Shown: positions 41,669 to 53,590 of the stretch, in pieces
Layout: the number at the start of each line of letters is the position of its first letter
Position numbering within the stretch: the first letter of the stretch is position 1
Origin: Strigamia acuminata
Lineage: Eukaryota > Arthropoda > Chilopoda > Geophilomorpha > Linotaeniidae
NCBI GenBank assembly: GCA_949358305.1
Contig: OX442315.1
Coordinates: 9,822,427-9,886,426, forward strand
Reading direction: 5' to 3'
DNA: 64,000 nt
Made by a program: the position numbers and the translations under genes
The notes under the pieces: generated by a model
The model's input: the letters and a program-made list of their open reading frames with translations, nothing else
Told to the model about the DNA's origin: nothing
Databases searched by the model: none

Positions 41669-41835
41669 TGTGACAAGGTAACTTTTCGTGGTCGGCGGAA
41701 TTCAATGTAGAAATAAAGTGAATTCATTTAAAATTAATTGTTTATTAATTAAACATAATAAAAGAAAATGAATAAAATAAAAATGCAATTTAATTCGCCT
41801 TTTTACAGGCTGGCTCACGCCAAAATGTACTAACA
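41669..41835 (-). repeat. 5' LTR of gypsy-2 (copy A), spanning the duplication junction
   Basis: On the minus strand, TGTTAGTACATTTTGGCG...CCTTGTCACA (167 bp) has TG/CA ends and precedes the PBS-like TGGTGTCGTGAC. Its first six bases (CTAACA on the plus strand) are shared with the start of copy A at 26738, so the duplication joint lies at this LTR end. Confidence 0.5.
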
Positions 41836-42648
41836 ATCTACACAAATGATATTTGCAATGACAAGGCAAATATCATGCTAAACTAGACCAAAAACACACA
41901 ACTAACAATCAGTAATTGTATCCAAAATTGTAAAGACCAAGAAAGCAAAATGGTGGTTAAATTAATTTGGTTACTCACAATTTCATGGCCAATACACATT
42001 AGGCACAAACACACACACACAAGTCCTTCCAAAAGTTCAGTGTTCATTTTAGGCTGGAACTATGCTGGTTTTTCAGTGGTCTCAATGTAGTAGTTTTTCA
42101 GAAGAAGTTCTAGTTTAGGCACACTTTTTCTGAGTCCAAAATTGAGGCAAGTGGTCCTGAGTGGCACAACTTCTGCTGCTAGGCTACAATAACTGGAGCA
42201 AAACTGGAGCTGTGGTCTTGTTGAAGTTCTGAAGGCAACTGTGTTTTCACTGTGTTTTTCACAGGTGTGGGAATGTGAGTTCCCACCCCTGCTAATCCGG
42301 GCAGTGTCATCAACAGTGCCAATTCATATGCACAACTGAGAGCAAGTGATGTACTTGGCTCCTCCCTCTCTGTAATCTCCTAATTGCTCAGTTTCCCAGA
42401 ATCAATGATTCACCCATCAGTCACAACAGGTGCTTGAATGTTCAAAATGGAGTCACACCATTTAATTGCACTCTTGATGTGCATTGCAGTGATGCATGGG
42501 GTTGCCATATTTTGCTTGTGACACTGTGCACCGATATTGGAACTCTTATTTAACATCTAAATTCAGCATTTCACACTTGTTGGTGTGCTTAATTTGAATG
42601 ATTTCCACCAAACGCTGCAAAAACAATCATTATTACCATTTGCTGGTG

Positions 42649-43075
42649 CACTGGAAAAAAATATGGCGTTACAAATTGTAAATGTTCCAAAAGTTAATGT
42701 GGAAATGTGAGCTTTACAGTTTTTGTAAAGTTGTTGTAAAATCGAAGACAAATTAGACATTTAACATTGAATTTACACACTTTGTAAATTTCATATGTAA
42801 ATTCGACATTTACAATAAATTTAAGTTGCTTGTAAATGACTTGTAAAGTTAATGTACGAGTTTATCACTAGCTGGCAATATATTTCAAAAATAAAAAACT
42901 AAGAAATTTACATTTGTTAAATATGGGGTTGGTTCTATCAATTTTATTTCAAAAATTAAGTAGAATATCATTGTTGGTGTTAAATGAAACAAAAATGTGA
43001 TACAAATTCGGTAGTTTAATATTTTAATTTGGTTGCAGAAGTTGTAAGAATCACAACATTGACGCGAGCTTTTTT
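42649..43075. mobile_element. MITE A copy in duplication B
   Basis: Same element as 27743-28165, starting CACTGGAAAAAAATATGGCG with few substitutions. Confidence 0.75.
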
Positions 43076-43454
43076 TTGGGGGGTCCTAATGTTTAGTGGG
43101 AGTGATTCTGCATCAGTGCTGGACTGGCCCGGCGGGCTACTGCGACTTTCCCGGTGGCCCGCTGTGGCCTGTCTTGACTTCATCAATACTGGCCCAGACA
43201 CCCAGATTTTCCGGCAATAAAACTGTTCCCCGTCCAGCTCTGTTCTTCATACATAATGTTCTAATTGATCAAATTAATTTTAAAATGCAATCATCATTTT
43301 TTTTTCAATTAAAAAAAAATCTTTTCAAGCAATGATTACTTGCTCCTACAGCAAAATCCCCGTTCAAAAGTGACATCATTTAATAAAGTTATAAATGAGT
43401 GTTCTCTTCAAAAACTATGTCATTTATTAATGCTGTAGTTAGTCATATTCTGTT

Positions 43455-44203
43455 TGTGGTGACCCAGTTGGATAAGTGTCCTCCCTGAAGCGGATGCTTT
43501 CCCTCTGAGTCACTATGATAAAGAAGTCGTTCCCCTTCTGGTGGCTCTACCTTCCCCTGAGGGGAAAGAGGTGGCTGGTGGTCAGCCCCCATTGGCTAAT
43601 CGCCGGCCCCTCACTCTACTGCATAAAAGGCGGAGTTTCTCGCCTAAAGACAGAATTTACATAAACGACACCAAGAACACAGCAACTACCTCACCGTCAG
43701 GCCAATTTCAAATATAAGTTAGGATGATCGAGGATCGCTGAGTAAAGTGCAACTGTAACTCTCACGAATCTACTTGAGAGCTTTTCCGGCGAAAGCAAGC
43801 GAATAGCCCTTGTAGAATCAACCTGAATAATCGTCCCCACGATTATTCCACAAAATTAGTGTCCGAGAGCTTTGTAAGGAACCCCCTGTTCCTAGTCGAG
43901 GCCTCTGCGATGCTCAAACATAACCCCTAGACAACAGGCACGGATAGAAGAGTCGAAAGAGCATTCCACCGCGTCCGTGACGACGAATCCGTGACGAATT
44001 AATGACAATTCGAGACGACACCATTGTTCCTGCAACCACGCGAAACTGAGGACGCCATCTTGAGAAATCCTTTGTTTGACTCTGACCAAGTTGACTCTAG
44101 AATATTACTGAGTGTATTTTAAGGCGTAAAAGCCTATTGAATAAATCATTGTTCATTTCTTATACATTTGGAATTTATTTGGGTATTAATCTAATACATC
44201 ACA
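43455..44203. mobile_element. Solo LTR TGTGGTGACCC...CATCACA (copy B)
   Basis: 749 bp, duplicate of 28546-29294 with only scattered substitutions. Confidence 0.6.
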
Positions 44204-45348
44204 GGTAAAGTAGACCACATTAGCCAACTGAGTAGTATCATTACCTATACGAAGTAAGACGCGACATGTTTTTGCCCTGTATTGACCTTATGATTCACCA
44301 CACAAACACGTTGGTATTTGTACCATGTACCACAAAATGTGAAGGTGACGCTCTGCGCTTCATTGTTTGACACAAGGCAAACAATATCACTGCCGGGAAA
44401 AGGTTTAAAGCAAGTGAACACATTAACAGATAAATAAAAGACACAAAATAGTTATCAAAACACTAGCTGCATTCAAAAACTAAAATATTTTGTGTTTTAC
44501 TTCAATTTTAAAATAAAAATGACATCATTTCCTGTTTAAACCGATGTTAAATCTTTAAATACTCTTACTGTACAATATAATAACAATACAACAATAAAAA
44601 CTAACAATGAAACAATAAAAAATAACACTACAATAATAAAAACTAACAATGCAACAATAAAAATTAACACTACAACAATAAAAAATTCTATCAATAATGA
44701 AAAAAAAAGATCTTTTTTGCTAAATAAAAAATTGACCATAGTTCTAATCAAAACGTAATTAATACCACTGGAAAGAGGGTAAAATTCTGCACAGAAACCA
44801 TATTACAAACGCACAAATCGGTTGATTTTTAACCGAGAACCGAAAATGTACTAATTAATCCTAGACATTTTAATACAAAGTGAAGGAATTTTGCCGTGCG
44901 GCTGTGCCAAAAAAAGCTAAGCTATTTGTGCAGAATATTATGCAGAATAAGTTTGTGCACAAAGCTGTTGTGCAGAAAGTTCACTATTTTTCTGCACAAT
45001 TATTTAGGCAGGCAGAAATCTTGCACGATTGTGCAGAGGTTTTTGTCATGGAAAGGTAAAAAACTACGTTTGATTAATATTAAAGTTGGCGGGCTGTGGT
45101 TGTTTTGCCAGTGTGTTGATGCAAAGGAAATGAGATTCTTATTAACAGACATGGCTGCTCGCAATAAATGTAATTCGCGTTCTTTTTCGTAAAAACTAAC
45201 AAGTTATCGGTACAGTACAATTTACAAATGGAAAAAAAAGTGATTATTATTATTTGGCTAACTGTATGAGTCTTTTGGAATCAAAATTGAACGGGATTGG
45301 CAAATCATCAGTAATTTTTTATTCAACAAATAATTACATAGACTTTAA
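44204..45348. other. Gene-free stretch (copy B)
   Basis: Counterpart of 29295-30602 with about 170 bp deleted at 44563 and small deletions near 44937. Holds the ACAATAAAAA repeat run and the poly(A) signal TTTATT at about 45318. Confidence 0.45.
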
Positions 45349-45567
45349 TTACATATAACACAAGTCATGATTCCTACAGCAGAATTCCTTTAGTCCAGTA
45401 GCGCAGTGGGCGCCGTCACCGTCTGCATGACGCATGCAAGCTATCCAATGTCCTGTGCACTCTCCTTCGCAAAAAGGTGCAGTTCCATCCCAAAAACAAT
45501 CTGAGGACTGCCCCTCCTTCATGACAACAACCATAACAAAGACAAAAAAATATATAAACTGCTTCAT
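45349..45567 (-). CDS. Small secreted eight-cysteine protein (copy B)
   Basis: Encodes the same 72-residue protein as 30603-30821, without an amino-acid difference: signal peptide about 1-20, then Cys at 24, 33, 37, 44, 55, 63, 64 and 70. The 5'UTR intron signals are also kept (donor GTAAGT at 45678, acceptor ending 45569). Identity in a duplicate whose non-coding flanks have already gained indels is compatible with a functional gene, but the duplication may simply be young. Confidence 0.82.
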   Translation of the reverse strand: MKQFIYFFVFVMVVVMKEGQSSDCFWDGTAPFCEGECTGHWIACMRHADGDGAHCATGLKEFCCRNHDLCYM

Positions 45568-45964
45568 CCTGCTGACAAAAAACATAAACATTTAAAATTG
45601 TATTAACCGAAATCAATTCAAGAATGCCGATATTTGATCAAAATATAAGTGTCTACAGTATGTACTCATTATACTTACGTTTGAGGAATTCTGACTGTTT
45701 AAACCAGCAACTTTGTAGTGAATGTATGACTATAAAATGTTTGCTTTGTATTATAAAGGCAATAAGGATCCAGGATTTAATTAATATTTAAGTTCAAGTT
45801 ATTTTAGTGTCTTGAAATTAAGTAATCAAGTTTCATAGTTATACTCTTTCCACACTGAAGAGGATCCCTGGAAGCTTGGCTCCTATTGGCCGAACCATTT
45901 CATTTGTGTACTGATACAGAAAAAAGAACCAAAACACCAGAAATGCATTATACAGACATACAGA

Positions 45965-45972
45965 TATAAATA
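45965..45972 (+). promoter_or_regulatory. TATA box before retropepsin-like ORF (copy B)
   Basis: TATAAATA, duplicate of 31219. The intron signals follow at 46102-46166. Confidence 0.5.
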
Positions 45973-46172
45973 GAAGTACAGAGATTGCAATCGATTTCCT
46001 ATTGAAGCGATGTTGACAGTTACTAGTAGTTAGTTAGATAGTTAGTTGACAGTTAGTTACTCATGAACATTGCTTCAATCCCGCACCAAACTGCTTACCA
46101 GGTAGGTTTACCAACAATTACACACTTTACAAGTCACAAATAACTAAAAAAAAAATTCTCATTTAGCTTAAA

Positions 46173-46649
46173 ATGGCGAGCAACAGCGCTACCGGAAGCG
46201 GAACACCCATAACTCTTACAAACGATCGTCCATTTATCAGAGTTCAATTAAAAAAGCTCACTTGCCTCGCTCTAGTGGCTACGCAATCAAGCGAATGCAT
46301 CATTAGTGAAGATCTGTTTAAACAAACCTGCTACTCAAAACACCTTGTCAATAAACTGAAGCGTAACATTCGTCGTGACGTTAATGGTAATCCTCACGAA
46401 ATAATTGGAGGAGTAATGCTCACAGTTGAATGGAAACAACGGGATATTAAAATTTGCTTTGTTGAATGTGCCGCATTGAATCGAATACATTATGCTGGGA
46501 CGTGACTACGTGGATGGTTAGGATTTGAACATCAATGATGTCATGCAGACAATTGATTCTCCTGTTCTGGAGTTATTTGGAGTCCCCTTTGAATTTGTAA
46601 ACGCGAATTATTTAATGTTCGAAAAATACAGTCTGCATTGTGCCCAATG
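46173..46649 (+). pseudogene. Retropepsin-like ORF (copy B), further decayed
   Basis: The first frame (46173-46505) is unchanged in protein from copy A. In the second frame, after LGRDYVDG, a G-to-A change turns the Trp codon TGG into TAG at about 46519, so the C-terminal half is closed in this copy only. The pattern suggests the first half, if either, is what matters, or that both copies are drifting. Confidence 0.6.
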
Positions 46650-46824
46650 CTAGCACTGCAAAAAATTTTGGATTTTCAAAAAAAAAGTAGTTGGAAAGTT
46701 AATGGTGAAATTGGATAAATTCCAGTTTGGAAATATAATGGAAAGGAAATGTGAAATATTTTATGGAAAGTTGAATTTCTGTAAATTTACAACACTGAAA
46801 GATGATGTTGTAAGTTTTTGTTAA

Positions 46825-49794
46825 CACTAGAAGGGCCAGACCGGTCAAAATGACCGGTACAGCTGTTTACAACAGCTGTAGCAGTAAACTCAATGGGTTT
46901 ACAACTGTGTTATTTCTTCACTTTAGCTGATTTATGATGCTTTACATCATAAATCAGCAAACATTGAATTTAAAAAAAAAACAATGAAAAAAATGACAAT
47001 TGACCTAGAAAGGCCAAAACCGGTCAAAATGAACGGTGGAAATATCGTAAACTATACGTTCACAAAATGTGCACCAATGGCGCACAATACGCAAACCGAT
47101 ACGTGTATATTACGTCTGCATTATCCACGGCTATATATGCACCAATTTAGTAAGTTGAAGCCATTTCTTGTCATGGCTGCTTCCAAACGATCGCGACTGT
47201 CAAAGCAAAATTTGTTTGAAAATTCCGATTCCGATGCCGATTCCGACGCCAATTCTGACGCCGATTCCGATTTCGACATTGAAAATAATAACCTGAGTGA
47301 AGATAGTTCTTCAGATTCATGCAGTGATTGCAGTGAAATTTCAGAAACTGCGGAGCCAGCGACTGGGCGCGGGCGGGGGCGGGGGCAAAAACGAGGTCGA
47401 GGACAAGGGGATGAACGAGGGGCTAGACGAGGGGCTAGACGAGGGGCTAGACGAGGGGCTAGACGAGGGGCTAGACGAGGGCGTGGACTTGGACGAGGGC
47501 AAGAGCAGCCAAATGAAAGTGACGACGACACTGAATTATTCCCCGAGGATCCAAACCGTACGATCGCTAGAGATGGCACTGTTTGGGAAATTGTAGATCC
47601 ATCTTTGTCTGGTATTGGTAGAAGGGCTCGACACAATGTTTTTACAGGTGGTACAGTGGGTCCAAGCCCAACTGCCGTGCGAATAGTTTCGAACGAAAGT
47701 GCAAATACTGCATTTTCATTATTCATCGACGAAAAAATGTTGCGCCATATTCAGAACTGCACGATTGTTGAGGCTCGACGACGGTTGAATAACAATTCGT
47801 GGGATTTGAAGGTGGAAGAATTAGAGAGATCTATCGGTTTACTTTATGCACGAGGTGCCTTTAATTCAAATTTATCCGTAAACAGCTATTGGTCTGCCGA
47901 ATGGGGATTGCCAATTTTTCGAGACACTATGTCACGACACCGATTCAAATAAATTTCGAAGTATTTGCGTTTTGATATAAAGTCTCATCGAAGTGCCCGT
48001 TTGAAGGACGATAAGTTTGCACTTGCATCACAAATTTGGGAGCCATTTATAGAAAATTGTCAAAGCCATTATAACCCAGGAGTAAATATAACCGTTGACG
48101 AGCAATTATTTCCTACTAAAGCCAGGTGTGGATTCACACAATATATGAGCAACAAACCGGATAAATTTGGCTTGAAGTTTTGGCTAGCTACAGATTTGGA
48201 CTCAAAATATTTAGTAAATGGATTCCCGTACTTGGGGAAAGATGATTCCCGACCTGCTAATAAATCGTTGGGGGAACATGTTGTTATGACACTGGCGAAA
48301 CCATATTTGAAAAAAGGACGAAATATAACTACAGACAATTTTTTTACGTCAGTGTCATTAGCAAACGCATTGCAAAAGGAAAATACGAGCTTAGTCGGGA
48401 CCATGAATCGAATTCGGCGAGAAGTTCCAGATGCGGCAAATGATTTTAGTGGTCCAATTTTTTCTACTCGTTTCTTTCAAAATCCCGGTTCTGCTTGCAC
48501 TCTTACAATTTACAGAGCCAAACGTTCAAAAAATGTGTGTATTTTGAGCACAATGCACCCGACAATCGATTTTGATGACGGTGAAAAGAAAAAACCTGAA
48601 AAAATTCTGTTCTACAATTCGACAAAATGTGGTGTAGATACTCTCGATCAGATGGCGCGACTCTATAGTGTAAAGGCAGCTTCCCGCAGATGGCCTGTTC
48701 ACGTGTTTTACAATATATTAGACTTAGCAGGCATAAATGCTTATATTGTTTACAAGTCAGTAACTAATGATAAAATTTCACGTCGGGATTTTATTTTGAA
48801 GTTAGTCAAAGATTTATGTAAATGAGAATCACCTAACCCAACCACTTCGACTACAGCGGCCAGTTTGCCTAGAGAAAAAAGTGGTAAAAGACGTACGTGC
48901 CAGGCCGGTAAATGTGAAAACAAAACGAAAAGCATCTGCAATTCATGCAACAAATTTGTGTGTGGTACGTGCACATCATCAGTAAACATAATATGTAAAA
49001 ACTGCATTTAGTAAGACAAAAATTTATTCATTCTAGTATACAATTCATTTATCACACTTGCAGCTAGGCCATTTTGCCTTTTCCAATGCAGCAAATGAAA
49101 CTAGTGTTGCCTAAAAAAAATTGAAATAAATAAAACATATTTCCAAATAAATTATAATCTTATATTATTATATTTCTTATCATGCTGCTTTATGTTTCTG
49201 GGGTAAATTTTCCGAATAAATTTCGTCAGTGCTGGGGGGTACTGGACACCTCCTTTCGCTGGAATTAGCCTTTGGTTCTGTAAAAGTAGTATAAAAAAAT
49301 CTAATGTAACAAAATATAATAATATTTATTGGGTCATTATTAAATTACCTTCAGAATGAAAAAGATTTCTCTATATATTTTAGAGCGTATTTTTTCATCC
49401 CCATCGGTCTTGTTTGGTCGGTGCATAACAAGGTGAATCAACCCTTGTGGCAATGAATAGCTACAACAAAAAGCATTATTAATGTTTTTATTCTATGCTA
49501 GAAATATATTATATGATAAAAAATAGGAATCCCTTACCTATTTGTTTCAAATTCAGCTTTTAATTCGGCTACTGCAGTGCAATTCATCTTCTAGTGCTGG
49601 TTTACAACGGAAAAAAGCGAATAATAAACGAACAAACACGTGGCAGGGCAGAGGAAACAATGTAGCAGGACCGAGGAAACAATTTGGAATTGTTTCATTG
49701 GCTAAAAATTGGTGAAATCGACATTTGAACATAACCGGTCATTATGACCGGTTTTGGCCTTTCTAGGTAGGCCGAAATTCCGGCCCTTCTAGTG
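46825..49794 (+). mobile_element. piggyBac-family DNA transposon, TTAA target
   Basis: 2970 bp with 13-bp terminal inverted repeats CACTAGAAGGGCC and TTAA on both sides (46821-46824, 49795-49798). The matching place in copy A has one TTAA (32102-32105). Just inside each end lies a palindrome: ACCGGTCAAAATGACCGGT (left) and ACCGGTCATTATGACCGGT (right), probable transposase-binding sites. It encodes one transposase, interrupted by stops. Confidence 0.96.
47173..49011 (+). pseudogene. piggyBac transposase with two in-frame stops
   Basis: The likely start is the ATG at 47173 (MAASKRSRL); the frame is also open from 46984, but that part lies in terminal sequence. N-terminus: Asp/Ser-rich tract (DSDADSDANSDAD), then an Arg/Gly-rich tract with five GARR repeats from a 12-bp tandem unit. 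The DDE_Tnp_1_7 domain follows, with Asp in VDEQLF (48097), TTDNFF (48334) and GVDTLDQM (48637 and 48646), and SRRWPVHVFYNILDLAGINAYIVY. The C-terminus is a Cys-rich zinc domain (C-x4-C...C-x2-C...C-x2-C...C-x2-C). TAA at 47950-47952 and TGA at 48823-48825 interrupt one frame without any shift, so each could be a single substitution. Confidence 0.92.
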
Positions 49795-50790
49795 TTAAAT
49801 GTATGGAAAGCTAATGTAAACTAGGTTTAGAAATTTAAATTTATGTAAATTTTCAACACTGAAAGATGACATTTTAGTTTTTGTTAAATGTGTGGAAAGC
49901 TAATGTAAACTAGGTTTAGAAATTTAAATTTCTATAAATTTTCAACACTGAAAGATGATGTTGCAAATTATTGTAATTGTATGGAATGTTAATGTAAATT
50001 AGATTTGGAAATTTGTATTTCCATTCATTTCACAAGCCTAAAAGTCAATGACTAAAGATCCTATGTTAACAGCTTTTAAAATTTATGGGTTTATCACCAG
50101 ATGGCGAAATTAATTCAAAACTAATTCAAAATTTATATTTATTAAATATGGGATTGGTTTTGTCATTTCTACTTCAACAAATAATTAGATTATTATTGTT
50201 AGAGTTGGATAAATTAAAAAGTTGACACAAATTTTGTAGAGTAACATTTTAATTTGATTCTAGAATTTGTTACACCATCATACCAATGCAAGTTTTAATC
50301 ACTGCTTTCAGTTGATTTTGCTGATATTTTTGTATTAGGCTATGATTATAGCCTTGGTTTATGAATTCAGGATTTAAGATTATTGGATTCAAGATTTATA
50401 AATTCAAAATTCAGAATTCAGGATTCAGGAATGAATTCAGGATTTAGAATTTAGAATTCAGGATACAGGATTCAGGATTTAGAATTTAGAATTCAGGATT
50501 CAGGATTCAGGAATGAATTCAGGATTAAGAATTCAGAATTCAGGATTCAGGATTCAGAAACAAATTCAGGATTCATTATTCAGGATTCAGGAATGAATTC
50601 AGGATTCAGAATTCAGGATTCAGGAGTGAATCCTCTGCATATTTTCAGGATGTATTGAATTTTTATGAAAATTTCTAGGGATTTATTTTTCCGAGATTTA
50701 TTTTGAGATTTAACTAATTTAGAATTTTTATTCAAAAAGAAATATCAAATTTTATATTTGGAAAGTTGTTATTTATTGATGGGAAACTCA

Positions 50791-52591
50791 TAAACGCGGT
50801 GCTTTCCCTGGCGCATTAATCAACATAAAAGGTGCTGCATACGGTGAGGAGCTGTGTTCAATTATTCCCGCCTCCAACAGTTGGTCTATATCTATAATAC
50901 CTTCCAAAACTTTTACTTGCGCCTCTGGTATTGTGTAAGGTCTCTTACATACTGGCACTTCATCTGTGAGGTGTATTTCATGGTTCATTTTATCTGTGCG
51001 CCCCAACTCGAAGATATCCATGGGAAAAACATCAATGTATTCAGTAAGTAGATCCTCAATTAATGATTTGTTTAAATCTTCCAAATGATCCAGCTTAAAA
51101 TCTGTTACTGTAATGGTGGGTTTGACTGGTAGTATAGACGTGATTGAATATCCGTCGCACTCCCCCATTTTAAAAGGATTTGTCTGAATCAGCGAGTCCA
51201 TTTCCTCGATATGATTGAAGAATGAATCGTCTCCTTTTTGACTTTCCCACCAATTTTCAACGTTAACGACTAACTCCCTCGAAAGCTGTTGCCATGGCAA
51301 ATCTTCCTTAACACCCTTAGTGTCTTGTAGTGCCAAAAAAAATCCATCGCAACTTTTCTGAACTGGAGGAAAACCATCTTTGTTTAGTCTGCTCCTTTGG
51401 TAAGTAACGTTGGCTAACACTTGCACAGGTTTTGTCGAATTTGGAAAACATATTTTGTTTGTACCTGCATCTATTCTAGCCCTGAATTGTTGTGGTAAAT
51501 CTAACCCCATTATTCCACTCAGTTTGCCTTTGTATTTTGCGGTGGTAGTGTAGATATACATCCAATGATCAACACTTGTGTCCCCCACGGTGATGTGCAA
51601 TTTTATCTTTTTAATCAATTGCATGTCGTCGCCTGCTACCCCCGTCAGAACACAATTTATTTTGTCTTCTTCGTAACTTACATTATGCGCTAATAATTCC
51701 TGCCATATACCAATGGCCAAAACGCTAGCAGATGCACTTGTATCTATCATAAAACTAACTGGTACATCTACAATGCTTGCTTTGATCCAGTACAGATGCG
51801 TGACTGGGTTTATTCTCAGGGCCTTCAACCCACTTATATGGCGTATTATCTGCTTTTCCTTAGTCCTTACATCAAAATCTGTCAAAGTTGCTGCACTACT
51901 TGTGCCTAGGGATCCCAATACCTGAGCCACCCAATTGTAAAACTTCTTTGATGTTTTCCATTTGTGTTTAGTGAAACCCATCATAAGTCTTCCTTTTTTC
52001 CTGAACAAAAGCCCAAACCTGAGCAGAAATTTATTCCCTTTATGGTTTAGTACCCTGATTTGTGACTTTCCTAATTCTCTCACTTTCCTAGCAGCTGATA
52101 AAACTCTCGCCCCTTGCCTTTCTAGGTCCTGGATTGAATAAAACATGTCCATACAGAATCCCCTGGCTGCAGATCCTAACTGAAATCCTGCCCTTACCAG
52201 AAACTCTGCAGAAAATACACAAATAATCAAAGCATAAACACCATACAGAAAAAACATACAGAGAAACCATTGCCATTGCTTAACGCTGTGTTGTGTTCCT
52301 TTTGTGATCGTGTTCGACACTGCGCTCATCATCTCTGCTCTGTACCTCCTGGTTGACCCTTTGCACTGAGAGATCCGTAACCCGTGTACCACTTGGTGTG
52401 TCACTTTCCCCCAATACAGTCACATCATCAGAAAAACAATTGGCCTTCCATTCAATCAATTCCCTCTCATAGACTTCATAGCGGTTAGTAATGTCCTCTA
52501 TATCAGGCGTGTATCTACTATTTTCCACCTCACAGTGGTCGAAACGGTTGGGAATGTCCTTTAAACTTGGCGTGTTTTCCTCCTTTCTCAT
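50791..52591 (-). pseudogene. Gypsy-2 protease-RT fragment (copy B)
   Basis: Uninterrupted counterpart of 33115-34800 plus upstream codons from 52591 (MRKEENTPSLKDIPNRF). A small indel near 52285-52295 separates the 103-codon first frame from the 538-codon second (shift relative to copy A just before KQWQWFLCMFF). Protease FMIDTSASASVLA and the first RT block are present, the latter cut by MITE B. The hydrophobic segment before the protease is retained. Confidence 0.82.
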
Positions 52592-52724
52592 TTCTATCCT
52601 TTCCTCTGTGTCTAATGTCCCTACTGAAAAACCAAAAGCTTTAAAAACGGCCGTAACCCATCGTCAACTTGTAAAACTTCTAATTCCTTGTACTCTTCAA
52701 AATCTCCCTGACCTGTTGTTACAA

Positions 52725-53590
52725 CTATTTGGGCTGTGATGGGACTTGGTCCTTGCCCCATCTGCCTTCCCAGTTTAACGGTTTCTCTGGGATTGGCTGA
52801 CTCTTTTCAGTTTCCTTCGAGTCATCTTTCTTCTCCCCGGACTGCCCTTTCGTCCAAGGCTTCCTTTCAAATCTTGGCTTGGAATTCTGTTGCCTTCCCT
52901 CGTTGTTGGCACATTTGAAACTGCCATGTCCCTTTCCTCCACACAACGAGCATTTCCAGTCCTGTTTAGGGGCCCTGCATTTCTTGTTCCAATGGCCCTC
53001 TTCCTGGCATTTAAAACACGCTGTACCCTTTGGTGTACTTTCTACCCCACTAACTCGAGCCACTGGCTTCTGTTGTATTGCTAGAGTCAGGTCTTTAATC
53101 GCTCTGAGGATTGAATCAAACTTGTCTGGTTCTGGGTCTTTTTGCTTTGGTGTTGCGTTAACACTAGCCAATTCTAACTTTGCCAGTCCCGAATTTCCAG
53201 TATTTGCATAAAAGGAAAGTGCCATTTCCTGCTTTGCCGTCCAGGCAGCCTGGCTGAACCTATCGAACTTGGCGTGCCTTGTTTCACGCACCCCAAATCT
53301 TGCTAGTAACATTTTTTCAAATTCTGCCATCACTTCACAATCCATAGCTACGTCGTGTTCATCTACCCATATCCTTGCTTCATCATAAAACTTAGAACGC
53401 ATTAGGCTGCAAGTGAAGCTCTCACTCCACTTGTCTAGTTTGGCAGCAGCCTTGGCATTCTTTATGAAGCCCCTATTTTTGCACCTTTTCCATTGCCTGA
53501 AAATTTAAGCACTAGACTTTGCATCATTGAGGGTGTGATGTCACCCTTCTCTTTCTTTTCCCCCTCTTTGTTGTTTGCTTCTTCAGCCAT
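52725..53590 (-). pseudogene. Gypsy-2 Gag (copy B)
   Basis: The start ATG at 53590 gives MAEEANNKEGEKKEKGD. A stop and frame change near 53465 precede the 225-codon frame from 53402. That frame holds the helical Gag core and two CCHC knuckles, CFKCQEEGHWNKKC and CSLCGGKGHGSFKC (about 140-180), then a basic Gln/Pro-rich tail. Copy A has lost the register between the knuckles. Gag and Pol were separate frames with about 130 bp between them. Confidence 0.82.

Larger units (their letters stand above)
26738..41829. repeat. Tandem duplication, copy A
   Basis: Copy A starts at CTAACAATCTACACAAATG and carries, in order, MITE A, a TGTGGTGACCC solo LTR, the Cys-rich gene, the retropepsin-like ORF, MITE B and gypsy-2. 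It matches copy B nearly base for base along its length, apart from discrete indels. Extra in A: solo LTR 27317-27512 and gypsy-1 34801-39790. Missing in A relative to B: piggyBac (empty TTAA at 32102-32105), about 16 bp at 27187, and one base in gypsy-2 gag. The A/B junction falls at the end of the gypsy-2 5' LTR. Confidence 0.93.
46654..50790. mobile_element. MITE B copy carrying piggyBac (copy B)
   Basis: Duplicate of 31935-33114, split by piggyBac at the TTAA after TTTTTG. About 49800-49940 has an additional internal repeat of the GTATGGAAAGCTAATGTAAA segment compared with A. Confidence 0.75.

Noticed and set aside
46984-47172. Upstream start of the piggyBac frame
   Set aside because: The first 63 codons overlap terminal sequence and the palindrome-like ACCGGTCAAAATGAACGG; the ATG at 47173 gives a normal transposase start.
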